Source of the DNA: UBA4736 sp002404015
GTDB lineage: Bacteria; Chloroflexota; Dormibacteria; Dormibacterales; Dormibacteraceae
Direction: 5' to 3'
DNA: 64,000 nucleotides
NCBI GenBank assembly: GCA_036747295.1
Contig: DAIOCN010000002.1
Coordinates: forward strand, 1 to 64,000
Numbering within the stretch: the stretch's first letter is position 1; the number at the start of each line of letters is the position of its first letter. Positions 57,331 through 64,000 of the stretch are shown here, piece after piece. The notes under the pieces were generated by a model, which ran no database searches, was not told the DNA's origin, and was given only the letters and a program-made list of their open reading frames with translations. A program made the translations under genes and the position numbers.

Positions 57331-58146
57331 ATGGCACCACCACATGTTGCCGTTTTTCCCCAAACTACCCCCAACATGTTGATATCCACGCCCCGAATCG
57401 TCGCGGTCGTGAACCAGAAGGGGGGCGTTGGCAAGACCACCACCGTCATGAATCTGGGTGCCGCCCTCGCCGAACGCGGGGCCCAGGTGCTGGTGCTCGA
57501 CATCGATCCCCAGTCGAACAGCACCAGCGGACTCGGCGTGGATCCGTCGCGGGCCCGGCTCACCGTCTACGAACTGCTCGCGGGTACTGCGACGATCGAC
57601 GAGGTGGCGATCCCGACAGCCTTTCCCGGGCTGCACCTCGTGCCCTCGCAGATCGGGCTGGCGGGAGCTGAGATCGAGCTGGCAACGACACCCCAGCGCG
57701 AGCATCGGCTGCGGCACGCCCTGGCGGAGCTGAGCGGTGGTTTCGGCTACGTCCTGATCGACTGCCCGCCGTCTCTCGGGCTCCTGACTCTCAACGCGCT
57801 GGCGGCTGCCACCGAGATGCTGATCCCGATGCAATGCGAGTACTTCGCGCTAGAAGGCCTCGGCCACCTGATGCACACTCACGGGCTGATTCGGATGAAC
57901 CTCAACCGCCAGCTGCGCGTGGGAGGGATCCTGATGACGCAGTTCGACGCCCGCACGACCCTCTCTTGGGAGGTTCTGTCAGAGGTGCGGCGGGCCTATC
58001 CGGACCACGTATACCGGACGCTCATTCCCCGCAACGTGAGGGTGGGCGAGGCGCCCAGCCATGGCCTTCCTGTTATCGCTTACGACCCCACCTGCCGCGG
58101 CTCGGAAGCCTACCGGCAGCTTGCTGAGGAGGTGTTGAGCCAATGA
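57331..58146 (+). CDS. parA: Chromosome-partitioning ATPase ParA (Soj)
   Basis: The 271-residue protein has the deviant Walker A VVNQKGGVGKTTTVMN, Walker A' region VLVLDIDPQSNSTSGLG and Walker B YVLIDCPPSLGLLTLNAL. A 15-residue N-terminal extension precedes the usual start TPRIVAVVNQ. It forms ATP-dependent dimers on DNA and moves ParB-parS complexes. It overlaps parB by 4 nt (ATGA). The palindrome CAACATGTTG falls in its first codons. Confidence 0.97.
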   Translation: MAPPHVAVFPQTTPNMLISTPRIVAVVNQKGGVGKTTTVMNLGAALAERGAQVLVLDIDPQSNSTSGLGVDPSRARLTVYELLAGTATIDEVAIPTAFPGLHLVPSQIGLAGAEIELATTPQREHRLRHALAELSGGFGYVLIDCPPSLGLLTLNALAAATEMLIPMQCEYFALEGLGHLMHTHGLIRMNLNRQLRVGGILMTQFDARTTLSWEVLSEVRRAYPDHVYRTLIPRNVRVGEAPSHGLPVIAYDPTCRGSEAYRQLAEEVLSQ

Positions 58147-59015
58147 ACCGATCCCGCACGCGCGCCCTGGGGCGCGGTCTCGAAGCCCTGATCCCGATGA
58201 GTCCCCTGGAATCGCGGGCTGGCAGCGGGCCGCTGGAGATGGTCGCGGTCGACCAGGTGCGCCCCTCGCCGCAGCAGATGCGCAAGCAGTTCGCGGGAGA
58301 GCCGCTCCGGGAGCTGGCCGACTCGATCCGTGCCCATGGGGTCCTTCAGCCGATTCTGGTCCGGCGGCTCCCGGACGGATATGAGCTGATAGCCGGCGAA
58401 CGCCGTTGGCGGGCCGCCCGCATCGCGGGCCTGGAGCGGATCCCGGCCATCGTGCGCGGGGGCCAGGTGGACCTGGAGCAGAGCTTGCTGCTGGGCTTGA
58501 TCGAGAACCTCCAGCGTGAGGACCTCGACCCCGTCGAGGAGGCACACGGGATCCGGCGTCTCATCGAGCAGTTCGGGCTCACCCAGGAACAGGCGGCCGC
58601 CCGCCTCGGCAAGCATCGAGTCGCGATCGCGCAGGCGCTCCGGTTGCTCAGCGGTTGCCCGGCCGTGCTGTCGGCGGCCGCCTCGGGAGCGATCTCCGCC
58701 GGACACGCCCGAGCCCTGGTTGGGCTGTCCAGCCAGGAGGCCCAGGAGCTCGGTCTCAAGGTTGTGGTCGGCAGGCAGCTTTCGGTGCGGCAGACCGAGC
58801 GCTGGGTGCGGTCCTACCTGCCGGATATCCGCCGACGGCGGCCCGAAGCCAGGCCCGGCGCGGCCCTCACGGAGCTCGGCCGTGATCTCTCGGAGGTGCT
58901 AGCCGCTTCCGTCAGCGTCTCCGGCGGCCGCAGTCGCGGGCGCATCACGATCACGTACTCGACTCCCGAGCAGCTGGAGTCGATCGTCAGCAAGCTCGCT
59001 CCCGGCCGGTTGTAA
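58143..59015 (+). CDS. parB: ParB (Spo0J) CTPase / parS-binding protein
   Basis: The 290-residue protein starts with TRALGRGLEALIP, the ParA-stimulating region. The CTP-binding ParB/Srx fold has RPSPQQMRKQF, HGVLQPILVRRL and AGERRWRAARIAGL; LIENLQREDLDPVEEA follows. The helix-turn-helix reads LTQEQAAARLGKHRVAIAQALRLL, where most chromosomal ParBs have KSRxAVANxLRLL (Gln replaces the usual Asn). The stop codon lies within a TGTAAAACGTTTTACA palindrome. ParB slides on DNA after loading at parS. Confidence 0.96.
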   Translation: MNRSRTRALGRGLEALIPMSPLESRAGSGPLEMVAVDQVRPSPQQMRKQFAGEPLRELADSIRAHGVLQPILVRRLPDGYELIAGERRWRAARIAGLERIPAIVRGGQVDLEQSLLLGLIENLQREDLDPVEEAHGIRRLIEQFGLTQEQAAARLGKHRVAIAQALRLLSGCPAVLSAAASGAISAGHARALVGLSSQEAQELGLKVVVGRQLSVRQTERWVRSYLPDIRRRRPEARPGAALTELGRDLSEVLAASVSVSGGRSRGRITITYSTPEQLESIVSKLAPGRL

Positions 59016-59026
59016 AACGTTTTACA
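59011..59026. promoter_or_regulatory. parS-like palindrome at the parB stop codon
   Basis: TGTAAAACGTTTTACA is a perfect 16-bp palindrome with the outer TGT...ACA and central CG of canonical parS (TGTTTCACGTGAAACA) but different inner bases. It overlaps the parB stop codon. Confidence 0.65.
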
Positions 59027-59062
59027 TCGGCGCTCTTCGGGTTCAGTAACGTGGGGGGGTCT

Positions 59063-59689
59063 ATGAATACCCCCCGCGGCGTGGCGACTGAGATCATCGA
59101 GGTGGTCGTGCTCGCCCTCGGCCTCTACCTCGTCATCACGTTCGCGATCCAGACAGTTCACGTGATCGGGCTCTCGATGTACCCGACGGTTGACGACCAG
59201 GACTATCTGATCGCCACCAAGATCGACTACCGGCTGCACGCGCCCCAGCGCGGCGACATCATCATCATGCGAGACCCGTTCGACTCCTCTAGGGACTTCA
59301 TCAAGCGTGTGATAGCGGTCCCGGGCGACGAGCTCCTGATCAAGGACGCCAAGATCCAGATCAACGGCCGGATCCTCGACGAGCCCTACCTCAAGGGGAA
59401 GGAGGCCTGGACCGTCAACACTGAATGGCCGGGGCCGGGACCGGGCGTACCGGCCACGTCGCAGCGGCTGCAGGCTAACGAATACTTCGTCATGGGCGAC
59501 AACCGCAACCACTCGAGCGACTCCCGGTCTTTCGGCCCGGTCCAGCGCGACCGCATCGAGGCCCACGCCTGGATCAGGGTCTTGCCCGTCACCCACTTCG
59601 GGCCCATCACGGGGCCGCGCCCGGTGCTGCTCGGGCCGGCTCCGACCGCCCGCGCGCGCCTTGGGGACCGACAACCGGCCTTCCTATAA
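59063..59689 (+). CDS. lepB: Signal peptidase I, copy 1
   Basis: This 208-residue type I signal peptidase has one N-terminal membrane helix (EIIEVVVLALGLYLVITFAI), catalytic Ser in GLSMYPTV, catalytic Lys in RDFIKRVIAVPGDEL, and box E MGDNRNHSSDSRSFG. ATG 59063 is preceded by a G-rich run (GTGGGGGGG) acting as Shine-Dalgarno. The tail after FGPVQ is long and Pro/Arg-rich. It removes signal peptides outside the membrane. A paralog follows at once. Confidence 0.95.
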   Translation: MNTPRGVATEIIEVVVLALGLYLVITFAIQTVHVIGLSMYPTVDDQDYLIATKIDYRLHAPQRGDIIIMRDPFDSSRDFIKRVIAVPGDELLIKDAKIQINGRILDEPYLKGKEAWTVNTEWPGPGPGVPATSQRLQANEYFVMGDNRNHSSDSRSFGPVQRDRIEAHAWIRVLPVTHFGPITGPRPVLLGPAPTARARLGDRQPAFL

Positions 59690-59690
59690 T
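59661..59690 (+). promoter_or_regulatory. Promoter of signal peptidase copy 2
   Basis: TTGGGG (59661-59666), an 18-bp spacer and a consensus TATAAT (59685-59690) lie inside the 3' end of copy 1. The predicted transcription start coincides with the ATC proposed as start codon at 59699. Confidence 0.6.
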
Positions 59691-59698
59691 TCGGTCTC

Positions 59699-60274
59699 AT
59701 CGGACAGGCGGTCTCGCTTACCAAAGGCCTCACTCGTGACCTCGTCGAGGTCTTCATCCTCGCGATCGGTCTCTATCTGCTCGCCACCACGACTGTCGAG
59801 ACCGTTCACGTGGTTGGTCTCTCGATGTACCCCGCGCTCAACGACGGCGACCTCCTTATCGCATCCAAGCTCGACTACCGGTTGCACGCGCCGGAGCGGG
59901 GCGACATCATCATCCTCCGCGATCCCTTCGACCCCGGCCGGGACTTCATCAAGCGGGTGATCGGGCTGCCGGGCGACCACATGCTGATCAGGGATCATCA
60001 CGTGCTCGTCAACGGAGTTCTGCTCAACGAGCCCTACCTACACGGGGGATGGATCGCGACCGCCAACTGGCCCAACACTCCTGATTCGGTAGATGGTGAG
60101 ACGGTTCCCGCCGACAGCTACTTCGTGCTGGGCGACAATCGTGACCACTCCAGCGACTCCCGCCTCTTCGGTTACGTGGCCAAGGCCCAGATCGACGGCA
60201 GGGCGGTGATTCGGTTCTGGCCGTACCAGCGCATCGAGCTCCTGAACATACGGCCGACGCTGGCCAAGAGCTAG
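59699..60274 (+). CDS. lepB: Signal peptidase I, copy 2 (apparent ATC start)
   Basis: The 191-residue protein has helix DLVEVFILAIGLYLLATT, catalytic Ser in GLSMYPAL, Lys in RDFIKRVIGLPGDHM and box E LGDNRDHSSDSRLFG, about 60% like copy 1 by eye. The frame opens after a TAA (59687-59689). No ATG, GTG or TTG occurs before residue 36; the first ATG (59810) would be at the catalytic Ser itself and remove the membrane helix. ATC 59699, 8 nt after TATAAT, is the likely leaderless start. Confidence 0.88.
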   Translation: MGQAVSLTKGLTRDLVEVFILAIGLYLLATTTVETVHVVGLSMYPALNDGDLLIASKLDYRLHAPERGDIIILRDPFDPGRDFIKRVIGLPGDHMLIRDHHVLVNGVLLNEPYLHGGWIATANWPNTPDSVDGETVPADSYFVLGDNRDHSSDSRLFGYVAKAQIDGRAVIRFWPYQRIELLNIRPTLAKS

Positions 60275-60304
60275 AGCGCGGCACCGGCCGGCGGCCAGGA
60301 AGGA

Positions 60305-61582
60305 TCAGGCGCCGATGGCAACTCGGTAGGGCGCGTCTGAGTCGACCGGGCCGATCAGCGCCAGCTGGGCCGGCGCCGCGAGGACCCGGCGGGCGACCCG
60401 CGTCACATCGTCGGCGCTGATCGCGTCAACGATGCTGATGACTTCCTCCACCGTCTTGGTCTTCCCGGTCAGCAGCTCCTGCTGGCAGAGCCAGCTGGCG
60501 AGTGCGTTGGTGCTCTCCAGGCCCAGCAGCAGGCGGCCCTTGGTGAACTCCTTGGCCTTCGTCAACTCCTCCTCGGGAATCCGCTCCTCGGTGACCTTTC
60601 GCAGCTCGTTGAGGACGGCGTCGACAGATTCGGCGGCCTTCTTGGGATCGACGCCCAGGTAGACCGCGAAGTAGCCGCCGTCGCTGTGCTTGCTGGTGTA
60701 GCTGTGCACGTCGTAAGCCAACCCGCGACGCTCGCGGATCTCCAGGAAGAGACGGGAGCTCATCCCCTCGCCCAGCACGGTGTTGATCAGATCCAGGGTG
60801 TAGCGGTCGGGGTCGAGGTACGAGACGCCCCGTGTGCCGAGGCAGATGTGCGCCTGCTCGGTCTTCTTCGTGTGCAGAAGCACCGCCGGCCTGTCGAGCG
60901 CTGGAGGGGCTGGCGTGTAGACCGGTTTGATGGTGCTGTCGGGAAGGGTCAGGTGCTTCTCCAGCTGCCGCGCGGAGCCGTCGGGGTCGATCCTCCCCGA
61001 CAGGCCGACCACCAGGTTGGACATCCGGTAGTGATCGGTGACATAGCCGATGAGGTCGTCGCGGCTGGTCTGGGAGACAGACTCCAGGGTCCCGATGATG
61101 TCGCGGCCGAGCGGGTGGTCGGGCCACATGATCTGCTCGAACAGGCTGTGGACGTAGTCCTGGGGCTGATCCTGGTACATCTTCAGCTCCTCGAGGATGA
61201 CCATCCGCTCCCGGTCCACCTCCTCGGGCTCCAGCTGAGAGTTCGAGACGATGTCGCAGAGGACGTCGATGGCCAGCTCGAGGCGGTCGGCGGGGACGCG
61301 CGTCCAGTAGACGGTCAGCTCCTTGTCGGTGGAGGCGTTCATGACGCCGCCAACTCCCTCGATCGCCTCGGCGATCGCCTTGGCGGTCGGACGCCGGCGA
61401 GTGCCCTTGAAAAAGAGGTGCTCGATGAAGTGGGAGATGCCGCCGATGCGGTCCTGCTCGAACCTCGAACCGACCGCAAACATGAGGACCAGGCTGGCCG
61501 AGGCGCGCTCCGGCATGGCTGCTGTCAGCAACCGCGCCCCGCCCTTCAGCTCGTGCCGCGCTTGGTTCGGGGCGAGGCCCAT
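60305..61582 (-). CDS. M16 family metallopeptidase (processing-peptidase type)
   Basis: The 425-residue protein is read from ATG 61582, 8 nt after a TATACT box (minus 61591-61596). The inverted zinc motif HFIEHLFFKG with distal Glu in the EVDRERMVILEELKMYQDQP helix is intact. The second M16 half (residues about 230-420: HTKKTEQAHICLGTRG, GLAYDVHSYTS) is also present. It resembles the PqqL/YmxG group that degrades peptides in a clam-shell chamber. Confidence 0.92.
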   Translation of the reverse strand: MGLAPNQARHELKGGARLLTAAMPERASASLVLMFAVGSRFEQDRIGGISHFIEHLFFKGTRRRPTAKAIAEAIEGVGGVMNASTDKELTVYWTRVPADRLELAIDVLCDIVSNSQLEPEEVDRERMVILEELKMYQDQPQDYVHSLFEQIMWPDHPLGRDIIGTLESVSQTSRDDLIGYVTDHYRMSNLVVGLSGRIDPDGSARQLEKHLTLPDSTIKPVYTPAPPALDRPAVLLHTKKTEQAHICLGTRGVSYLDPDRYTLDLINTVLGEGMSSRLFLEIRERRGLAYDVHSYTSKHSDGGYFAVYLGVDPKKAAESVDAVLNELRKVTEERIPEEELTKAKEFTKGRLLLGLESTNALASWLCQQELLTGKTKTVEEVISIVDAISADDVTRVARRVLAAPAQLALIGPVDSDAPYRVAIGA

Positions 61583-61658
61583 GAATGGCCAGTATAGAGA
61601 GCCCGGCGAGCGCACCCGGACGGACGCGAGGGCTGCGGCGGGCGCTCCCGGAGGTTGA

Positions 61659-61674
61659 TGTAAAACGTTTTACA
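61659..61674. promoter_or_regulatory. parS-like palindrome, second perfect copy
   Basis: The identical 16-bp TGTAAAACGTTTTACA lies between the M16 peptidase gene and the 3' end of the jag-linked ORF, 2.6 kb from the copy at parB. Confidence 0.65.
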
Positions 61675-61683
61675 ACGCCCGGA

Positions 61684-61956
61684 TCAAGGCTCCTGAAAGG
61701 CCCCTAGCGCAGCGTAAAGGAACATCGCGGAGTAGTCGGCGGGCATGCCGTCCGAAACCGCGTCCAGGGCCTCGACCAGGTAGCCGCGCACCTTCTTGGC
61801 CCGCAGCCGCGGGTCCTCGGACTCCAGCGCGTCTCGGATTACCTCCGCGATCTCGGACGGGGTGACGTCCTCGTCGCCCGCGCCGTCCGCGACCGAGTTG
61901 ACGAGCGTCAGCGCCCGCCGGATCAGGTCGGCGCCTGATTCCCCGAGCGTGGGCGC
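61684..61956 (-). CDS. Small acidic protein after jag (start unclear)
   Basis: The open frame between the jag stop (61957-61959) and a TGA at 61684-61686 encodes ADLIRRALTLVNSVADG, VTPSEIAEVIRDALES and YLVEALDAVSDGMPADY, a helical acidic sequence with normal codon use. There is no ATG, GTG or TTG in its first part; CTG 61926 or ACG 61950 could serve. It is directly coupled to jag. No family is recognised. Confidence 0.4.
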   Translation of the reverse strand, partial: APTLGESGADLIRRALTLVNSVADGAGDEDVTPSEIAEVIRDALESEDPRLRAKKVRGYLVEALDAVSDGMPADYSAMFLYAALGAFQEP

Positions 61957-62613
61957 CTACTCGGCCGCCTTGCGCGGCCCCACGACCACGCGGCGGTCCG
62001 GCTCCTCGCCGATGCTGGCGGTCATGACCTCGGGGTCGCTCTCGAGGGCCAGGTGGATGGCGCGCCGCTCAAATGGCTGCATGGCGTCGAGGGTGATCGG
62101 GTCGCCGGTCACCTTGACCTGGCGAGCGGCCCGGAGGGCGATCTCCTTGACCGTGTGCTCACGGCGCTGCCGGTACCGTTCCACGTCGACGATCACCCGC
62201 TGCTCGGGCTGCAGCTTACGGCTGCAGAGGAGGTTGGTGACCGTCTGGATCGCTCGCAGAGTCTCGCCCCGCCAGCCGATCAGCATGCCGAGATCGCGAC
62301 CGCTGACATCCACCACGATCACCTCCGCGGCGTTCCGGCTCGTGACCTGGCAGCGGATCCCCATCTTGGTGAGGAGCTCCTCGACGATCTGGCGGGCAGC
62401 CTCGGCGTCGGCGGCCCCCGCCGCCGGTTCGGCGGCCGCCCGACCAGCCTCGGCGTCAGCCTCGGAGCCGATCACGGTGACCTCGACGACGGTCTCTTCG
62501 GGCTCTTCCCGGACGACCCTGACATCGACGTTCCGGCGGCTTTCGCCGAGCTGGATCAGAGCGGCGTCGACCGCCTCATCGAGAGTGGTTCCGCGACCTT
62601 CCGCAGATTTCAT
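61957..62613 (-). CDS. jag: Jag/SpoIIIJ-associated RNA-binding protein
   Basis: The 218-residue protein has a Jag-N domain (KSAEGRGTTLDEAVDAALIQL), an acidic Ala-rich linker, a KH domain (EVIVVDVSGRDLGMLIGWRGETLRAIQ) and an R3H domain (ALRAARQVKVTGDPITLDAM, PFERRAIHLALESDPEV, RRVVVGP). It binds RNA and is linked to envelope growth. Its ATG overlaps the yidC stop. Confidence 0.95.
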   Translation of the reverse strand: MKSAEGRGTTLDEAVDAALIQLGESRRNVDVRVVREEPEETVVEVTVIGSEADAEAGRAAAEPAAGAADAEAARQIVEELLTKMGIRCQVTSRNAAEVIVVDVSGRDLGMLIGWRGETLRAIQTVTNLLCSRKLQPEQRVIVDVERYRQRREHTVKEIALRAARQVKVTGDPITLDAMQPFERRAIHLALESDPEVMTASIGEEPDRRVVVGPRKAAE

Positions 62614-63551
62614 TTCCTCGGCTTCCTCGGCCTTTTGGGCGGTCTATTGGGCGGTCTGTTGGGCGTCACGACGGCGGGCGCACTCGGCGGCGCCGGCGGT
62701 GCCGGCGGCCCCGGTCGCAATCCCCCCCAGCCATTGACGAAGTACTGCTGGATGATAGCGAAGCAGTTCGAAATGAACCAGTAGAGACCCAGGCCGGCGG
62801 GGGTGACGATCGCGAAGTAGGCGATCATCAGCGGCATCATGACCTGCATCGACTGGGTCATCTGCTGGGTCTGCTGTTCCTGCTCGGAGGCCATCGGGTT
62901 CCGGGGCTGCTGAATCATCTTCGACTGGATGAACGTGGTCGCCGCGGCCAGCAGCGGGATGATCGCGTACTCGATCGAAGGGATCGGCAACCCGGCAAAC
63001 AGCGGGTGGCTGCCCGGCGTCACGTTCAGGTGGGGCACAAAGAGGAAGTGGTCGGTCGGGAACGTGTGGTTCTTCGCGTTGCCCAGGAACACGTAGTAGA
63101 GGGCGGTCAGGATCGGGAACTGGAGCAGCGCCGGCAGGCAGCCGGTCAGCCCGCCCAGCGGGTTGACCCCGTGCTCCTTGTAGAGTGCCATCATCTCCGA
63201 CTGCTGCTTTTGAGGGTCGTTCTTGTACTTCTTGCGGAGCGCCGCCAGCTCCGGGGCCAGCTTCCGCTGCTCCATCATCGAGCGCCGGCTGAGCCGGAGC
63301 TGCAGCTGGTAGAGGGGCGACAGGATCGTCTTGATCAGGATCGTGAGGATGATGATCGAGAGGCCGTAGGCTCCGATCGCGGCCAGGATCGGGTTCGCGG
63401 CCAGGAAGGAGTAGATGGTGTGCAGGCCCCAGCTGATGTTCGCGCCGAAGATCGCCCACCACGCGTTCTTGAGGGGCTTGAAGATGTTGAAGAGGGCGAA
63501 AAACTGGCTTATTGCGAGGGTCTCCAGGGACGGCTCGCGCTGACGGCGCAA
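62610..63551 (-). CDS. yidC: Membrane protein insertase YidC
   Basis: This 313-residue YidC/OxaI protein lacks the large periplasmic domain of Gram-negative forms. Helix GLSIIILTILIKTILSPLYQLQLRL carries the conserved basic residue of the groove, and a coiled hairpin MMEQRKLAPELAALRKKYKND follows. Further helices include GCLPALLQFPILTALYYVF. The tail is Pro/Arg-rich (RPPNRPPKRPRK). TTG 63551 is the annotated start. It is in operon with rnpA, yidD and jag. Confidence 0.95.
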   Translation of the reverse strand: MRRQREPSLETLAISQFFALFNIFKPLKNAWWAIFGANISWGLHTIYSFLAANPILAAIGAYGLSIIILTILIKTILSPLYQLQLRLSRRSMMEQRKLAPELAALRKKYKNDPQKQQSEMMALYKEHGVNPLGGLTGCLPALLQFPILTALYYVFLGNAKNHTFPTDHFLFVPHLNVTPGSHPLFAGLPIPSIEYAIIPLLAAATTFIQSKMIQQPRNPMASEQEQQTQQMTQSMQVMMPLMIAYFAIVTPAGLGLYWFISNCFAIIQQYFVNGWGGLRPGPPAPPAPPSAPAVVTPNRPPNRPPKRPRKPRK

Positions 63552-63590
63552 GCGCTGACTTTCATTGAGATATACGCAAGGAGGCTGGGG

Positions 63591-63800
63591 TCAAGGTACG
63601 GGATCGTATCCACCCTTCGCGAACGGGTGACACCTCAAGATCCGGCGACCGCCCATCCAACCGCCGCGGAGCCAGCCGTACCTCTCGACGGCCTCGTAAG
63701 TGTAGTGAGAGCAGGACGGGTAGTAGCGGCAGGAACCAGCGAACAGGCGCGATAGCGAGAGCTGGTAGCCGCGGATCAAGACCAGGAAGAGCCGGGTCAT
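63591..63800 (-). CDS. yidD: Membrane protein insertion efficiency factor YidD
   Basis: This 69-residue amphipathic protein has the family signature LIRGYQLSLSRLF, SCRYYPSCSHYTYEAV and GRRILRCHPFAKGGYDPVP, with three Cys. It aids YidC-dependent insertion. It overlaps rnpA by 4 nt (ATGA). Confidence 0.95.
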   Translation of the reverse strand: MTRLFLVLIRGYQLSLSRLFAGSCRYYPSCSHYTYEAVERYGWLRGGWMGGRRILRCHPFAKGGYDPVP

Positions 63801-64000
63801 CGGCCGGCGACTCGCGAGAGCGCGGTCGCGGTCTCGAGCTGGAGCTCCGGGAACGGCAGCGTCAGGGCCTCCGGTCGAGCTATCAGCACCACGTCAAAAG
63901 CTATTCCCCGGGCGGGCCTGGCCGAATCACCGCGCAGTTGGCTGCGGGCTGCCTCGCGCAGCCGCCTGCGGGCCAGGTTTCGGCGCACGGAGCCCTTGAT
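63797..64000 (-). CDS. rnpA: Ribonuclease P protein component, C-terminal part
   Basis: The gene runs off the window at 64000. The visible part (IKGSVRRNLARRRLREAARSQL, then FDVVLIARPEALTLPFPELQLE) contains the RNR-type RRNxxRRRLRE motif that contacts RNase P RNA. It processes the 5' ends of pre-tRNA. rpmH and dnaA would be expected further right. Confidence 0.92.
   Translation of the reverse strand: MKGSVRRNLARRRLREAARSQLRGDSARPARGIAFDVVLIARPEALTLPFPELQLETATALSRVAGR

Overview
The window is about 64 kb of high-GC bacterial chromosome. Signal peptidases, NfeD, YidC/YidD/Jag, ParAB, gyrase and a two-subunit glycine dehydrogenase, together with small zinc-ribbon families (FmdB, DUF5679) and many GTG/TTG and leaderless starts, suggest a Gram-positive-like or Terrabacteria lineage. 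A Chloroflexota or Candidatus Dormibacterota relative would fit, but this is inferred from gene content only. The right end (parAB, tandem signal peptidases, jag, yidC, yidD, rnpA) is the usual neighbourhood of the replication origin, so dnaA, rpmH and oriC are expected just beyond base 64000. Most housekeeping genes lie on the minus strand, that is, running away from that origin.

Layout. (1) 1-5.3 kb is an accessory island: a PurZ/archaeal-type adenylosuccinate synthetase with a Ser in place of the catalytic Asp, a truncated dCTP-deaminase-like ORF, a divergent DUF2188/ribbon-helix-helix pair around a palindromic operator, a tRNA-3'-end-like scar, a decayed beta-propeller gene and a tyrosine integrase next to selC. 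(2) 5.4-11.5 kb is a selenium-dependent, Tat-exported formate dehydrogenase locus: tRNA-Sec, a DUF6457 protein, the catalytic subunit with an in-frame UGA (Sec196) and a SECIS-like hairpin, FdhE, the iron-sulfur subunit and an NrfD-type membrane subunit. (3) 11.5-20.8 kb carries thioredoxin, an FmdB protein with a repeat tail, the serine-synthesis cluster (aminotransferase, serA, DUF1015), rpsF-ssb-rpsR, regulators and an M24 peptidase. (4) 21-35 kb carries an EF-G paralog, PHP and PfkB enzymes, an Nramp-related transporter with a membrane-less MgtE-N/CBS partner, TrkA-type proteins, a GT87-GT2 fusion, a phosphoesterase and an AI-2E-type permease.

(5) 35.2-40.8 kb is a compositionally distinct signalling patch: an HD-GYP domain fused to an MFS transporter, a 22-residue cationic peptide ORF with its own terminator, a perfect 13-bp inverted repeat, a NarL-type regulator, a polytopic histidine kinase and a stand-alone receiver protein. 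(6) 40.7-43.2 kb is a second, chromosomal-looking two-component cluster. (7) 43.2-49.9 kb is gyrB-plsX-fabF-gyrA. (8) 50-54.9 kb is the glycine cleavage system (gcvT-H-PA-PB), led by a sigma-like protein that lacks region 4. (9) 54.9-64 kb is NfeD, CPBP, ParAB, two signal peptidases, an M16 peptidase and the jag-yidC-yidD-rnpA block.

Sequence-level signals that cut across genes are: two roughly 90% identical inverted copies of a 185-bp MITE-like element (17468-17652 and 27160-27344); three TGTAAAACGTTTTACA-type palindromes near parAB that look like a divergent parS; many -10 boxes 6-9 nt from start codons (leaderless transcription); and two genes that appear to have only an ATC start. All functional calls are from reading the sequence; no database search was run.
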